DNA of 64,000 nucleotides, taken from positions 151,838,071 to 151,902,070 of the forward strand of contig JAVGWX010000002.1 in assembly GCA_036924085.1 (NCBI GenBank). The letters are read 5' to 3'. A model generated the notes under the pieces. It made no database searches and had not been told where the DNA came from. It was given only the letters and a program-made list of their open reading frames with translations. Within the stretch, counting starts at the first letter, position 1. Each line of letters starts with the position of its first letter. This stretch comes from Ariolimax columbianus. Lineage: Eukaryota > Mollusca > Gastropoda > Stylommatophora > Arionidae. Positions 62,115-64,000 of the stretch are shown here, piece by piece. Position numbers and translations under genes: made by a program.

Positions 62115-62365
62115 TAAGGGGTCAACATAGAACAAGAAGGACAAGTTGACTGACTCAAGATGGGACAAGTTGACTGAATCAAAATGGGACAAACCGGATA
62201 AGTTAACTGACTCAAAATGGGACAAGAAGGATAAGTTCACTGACTCAAAATGGCACAAGAAAGAGAAGATCACTGACTCAAAATAGGACAATATGGACAC
62301 ATTGACTGACTCAAAATGGGACAAAACAGATGTTAACGGACTCAAAATGGGACAAGAAAGACGTT
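62115..62365. repeat. Degenerate about 33-bp minisatellite, 7-8 copies
   Basis: GACTGACTCAAAATGGGACA plus AGAAGGACAAGTT recurs with length variation. The minus-strand frame across it (62345-62067) reads a FESVNLSFLSH repeat and is judged an artefact. Confidence 0.9.
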
Positions 62366-62384
62366 AAACTGACCTAAAGCGAGT

Positions 62385-62800
62385 GGTTTGCCGCGGTATG
62401 TGTGTATGGCAAGGAAAATAATAGCACCACTGCCTCACAGAGACCATGTCGTAAGAGGCGACTAACTGTGTGACATGGTATAACATCAACAATGGTTAGG
62501 TGGTTTAATTAGAGCAGCTTAGATGGCGCATAACAGGCTGCGGGTCTGCTTTGCTCTAGAGCTTGAGTCTATTAAGATGATAGCAGTTAACAACCCTCAG
62601 TAAACGATTGTCCCAACGCCGCGGAGTATTACGCTCCTCGAGCCTAACCAGCTAAGCAGGAAATATTTCTCCAGGCTACAGTTATCTATTACTAGAGCTG
62701 GAACATGCACAGGTGCATCTGCCCCTGTAGGTGTAGGTGGACTAAGAACTAAGAACCATGAAGCTGATTATGTCGCCATCGGTGCTTGCGATGGAAAACT
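62385..62800 (-). repeat. Dispersed repeat R2, copy 2, uninterrupted
   Basis: Minus-strand counterpart of 14386-14965 without the LINE insertion. The site reads AGACCCGCAGCCTG where copy 1 has the insertion. Contains GTCGCCTCTTACGACA (62462-62447). Confidence 0.75.
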
Positions 62801-62939
62801 ATTATTACTATTATTTAGTCCACATGTGCGAAGAGGTGAAGCAGGCAATGGAAGCGTACTAGTGTGTGTCTGTTCAGTATGTCGACACTGACATGAGCAC
62901 AGCATAGGGATATGTCCCTACCGTCCATGGCTGTACGTT

Positions 62940-63110
62940 TGAGCTGATTGTTGTTGTTTTATTTCGTAACTGGTTACATGAACCTTCTTACAACCCGAGG
63001 GATACTAAGTGGCTGAACTTGCGGTCTCCTTGGATGATGTATATGAGAGACCACTTTGAGTATTACAGTACCACCCCTACCTCGTTGACCAGGATGCTGT
63101 GACAAGTCAA
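62940..63110 (+). repeat. Dispersed repeat R5, copy 2
   Basis: Counterpart of 46400-46575; CTTACAACCCGAGG, GGTCTCCTTGG, CCTACCTCGTTGACCAGG and ATGCTGTGAC are the shared anchors. It abuts the 3' end of the LINE at 63112. Confidence 0.45.
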
Positions 63111-63111
63111 G

Positions 63112-64000
63112 TTTTCTAAACTTAACTTTACGTCTTTATACTGGTTTAGAAGACCCTGCAGAGTCTGTATACAACCAGTTACATTTACATCACCTTGCTC
63201 TAAAAGTTATGTGCATCCAGTTTATTCTTAAATGCATTAACTGTCCCTGCCTCCACTACCTCCCCTGGCAATGCATTCCAAGCAGACACAACTCTCTGAC
63301 TAACAAAATATTTCCTAATATCCAACCTGGACCTCTCTTTAATCAGCTTGTAGCTATGCCCTCGTGTTATTGTACGTGGCTGTATTTTAAAAAACTTGTT
63401 ATAGTCTAATTTATCGATTCCTCTGATCATCTTATAAACCTGTATTAAGTCACCACGAATTCTTCTCTCTTCGAGACACTGTAGGCCGGTTTTTCTGAGT
63501 CGTTCCTCATAACTGTAATTCTGAAATCCCACTATCATTTTTGTCGCTCTTTTTTGTATTCTTTCTAGCATGTTTATGTCCCCTCTATGATAAGGACTCC
63601 ACACCTGTACACAGTACTCCAATCTAGGTCTAACTAAAGCTTTATACAGTTTGACGATCATTTCCTTGCTTCCTATGTTTAATATTTCTTTTTATCATAC
63701 CTAACATTGCATTTGCCTTTTTCACTGCTACCTTAACTTGCTCACTCACCTTTCCTGTATGATCTATTGTAACCTCTAGGTCCCTTTCCTTATCTCTCTT
63801 TCTAATATTGTGTTCTCCCATTCTGTAATTATGTTCCATATTGAATCTACCCATGTGGATGACTGTACATTTATCTACATTAAACTCCATTTGCCAGCTT
63901 ACAGACCATTCTCGAATTTTATGTAAATCTGACATCAATATATACACTTCCGCTTTAGATGAGACACTACTGCATAGTTTTGTGTCATCAGCAAATTTTG
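63112..64000 (-). mobile_element. CR1/Jockey-like LINE, 3' third, best-preserved copy (family A, copy 3)
   Basis: Reading from the window edge leftward, the first codons give KFADDTKLCSSVSS (from 63999): FADD is the catalytic aspartate pair of the RT. The frame continues as SDLHKIREWSVSWQMEFNVD, then CTVIHMG and RDKERDLEVTIDHT, to 63642. The frame 63661-63200 follows (LYKALVRPRLEYCVQVWSPY, then RATKMIVGFQNYSYEERLRK, DLIQVYKMIRGIDKLD and VVSAWNALPGEVVEAGTVNA). Between them one extra G near 63681, compared with copy 1 at 4110, shifts the frame; otherwise no stop interrupts about 260 codons. The 3' tail (63199-63112) has the TATACAGACTCTGCA and GTCTTCTAAACCAG motifs. The rest of the RT lies beyond the window. 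Confidence 0.9.

Noticed and set aside
62067..62345. Minus-strand frame with FESVNLSFLSH repeats as a repetitive protein
   Set aside because: It tracks a 33-bp tandem repeat (a multiple of three) with irregular units and nothing recognisable outside.

Overview
The window is repeat-dominated nuclear DNA from an animal, most plausibly an invertebrate. It is AT-rich and packed with decayed non-LTR retrotransposons (LINEs), mariner remnants, tRNA-derived SINE pieces, microsatellites and about twenty minisatellite or satellite arrays. I found no convincing host protein-coding gene, rRNA, functional tRNA or CRISPR array, and nothing prokaryotic. The species cannot be fixed from the sequence. I/Nimbus-like LINEs with RNase H, RTE-like LINEs and abundant TCTA repeats would suit a mollusc or another lophotrochozoan, but that is inference.

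Coding-like sequence, left to right. 1.26-2.72 kb (-): RTE-like reverse transcriptase (RT), family E. 4.04-4.69 kb (+): 3' end of a CR1/Jockey-like LINE, family A. 4.69-5.50 kb (-): endonuclease joined directly to RNase H with the RT missing, family D. 10.29-11.52 kb (+): RTE-like, family F. 13.44-14.09 kb (-), 17.43-17.69 kb (-) and 18.23-18.64 kb (+): mariner transposase pieces. 14.65-14.84 kb (+), 16.13-17.46 kb (-) and 36.51-37.27 kb (+): I-clade-like LINE with RNase H, family B. 23.63-24.40 kb (+): family D RNase H. 30.96-32.15 kb (+): family E RT cut off by a TCTA/TA microsatellite. 35.49-36.42 kb (+): family A RT split by a TA microsatellite. 55.87-58.17 kb (+): RTE element with endonuclease tail, RT and C-terminus. 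58.29-61.39 kb (+): I-clade-like LINE (family C) whose RNase H domain carries a 35-copy 19-bp minisatellite. 63.11-64.0 kb (-): the best preserved family A element, running off the window edge.

Between these lie tandem arrays with units of 16 to 97 bp. The largest is a 3.2-kb array of a 56-bp monomer (40.98-44.17 kb) containing a 23-monomer, 1,288-bp higher-order repeat present twice. Next to it is an ageing 29-bp array (39.04-40.26 kb). Five dispersed repeat families (called R1-R5 here) recur inside the window, and several retroposons end in GAA-rich tails. Many open frames in the window are by-products of tandem repeats whose unit length is not a multiple of three.

The elements do not form a pathway. 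The main interest is a visible history of nested insertion, internal deletion, and tandem arrays growing out of retrotransposon coding sequence. Assignments rest on reading motifs by eye; boundaries are generally good to tens of bases.
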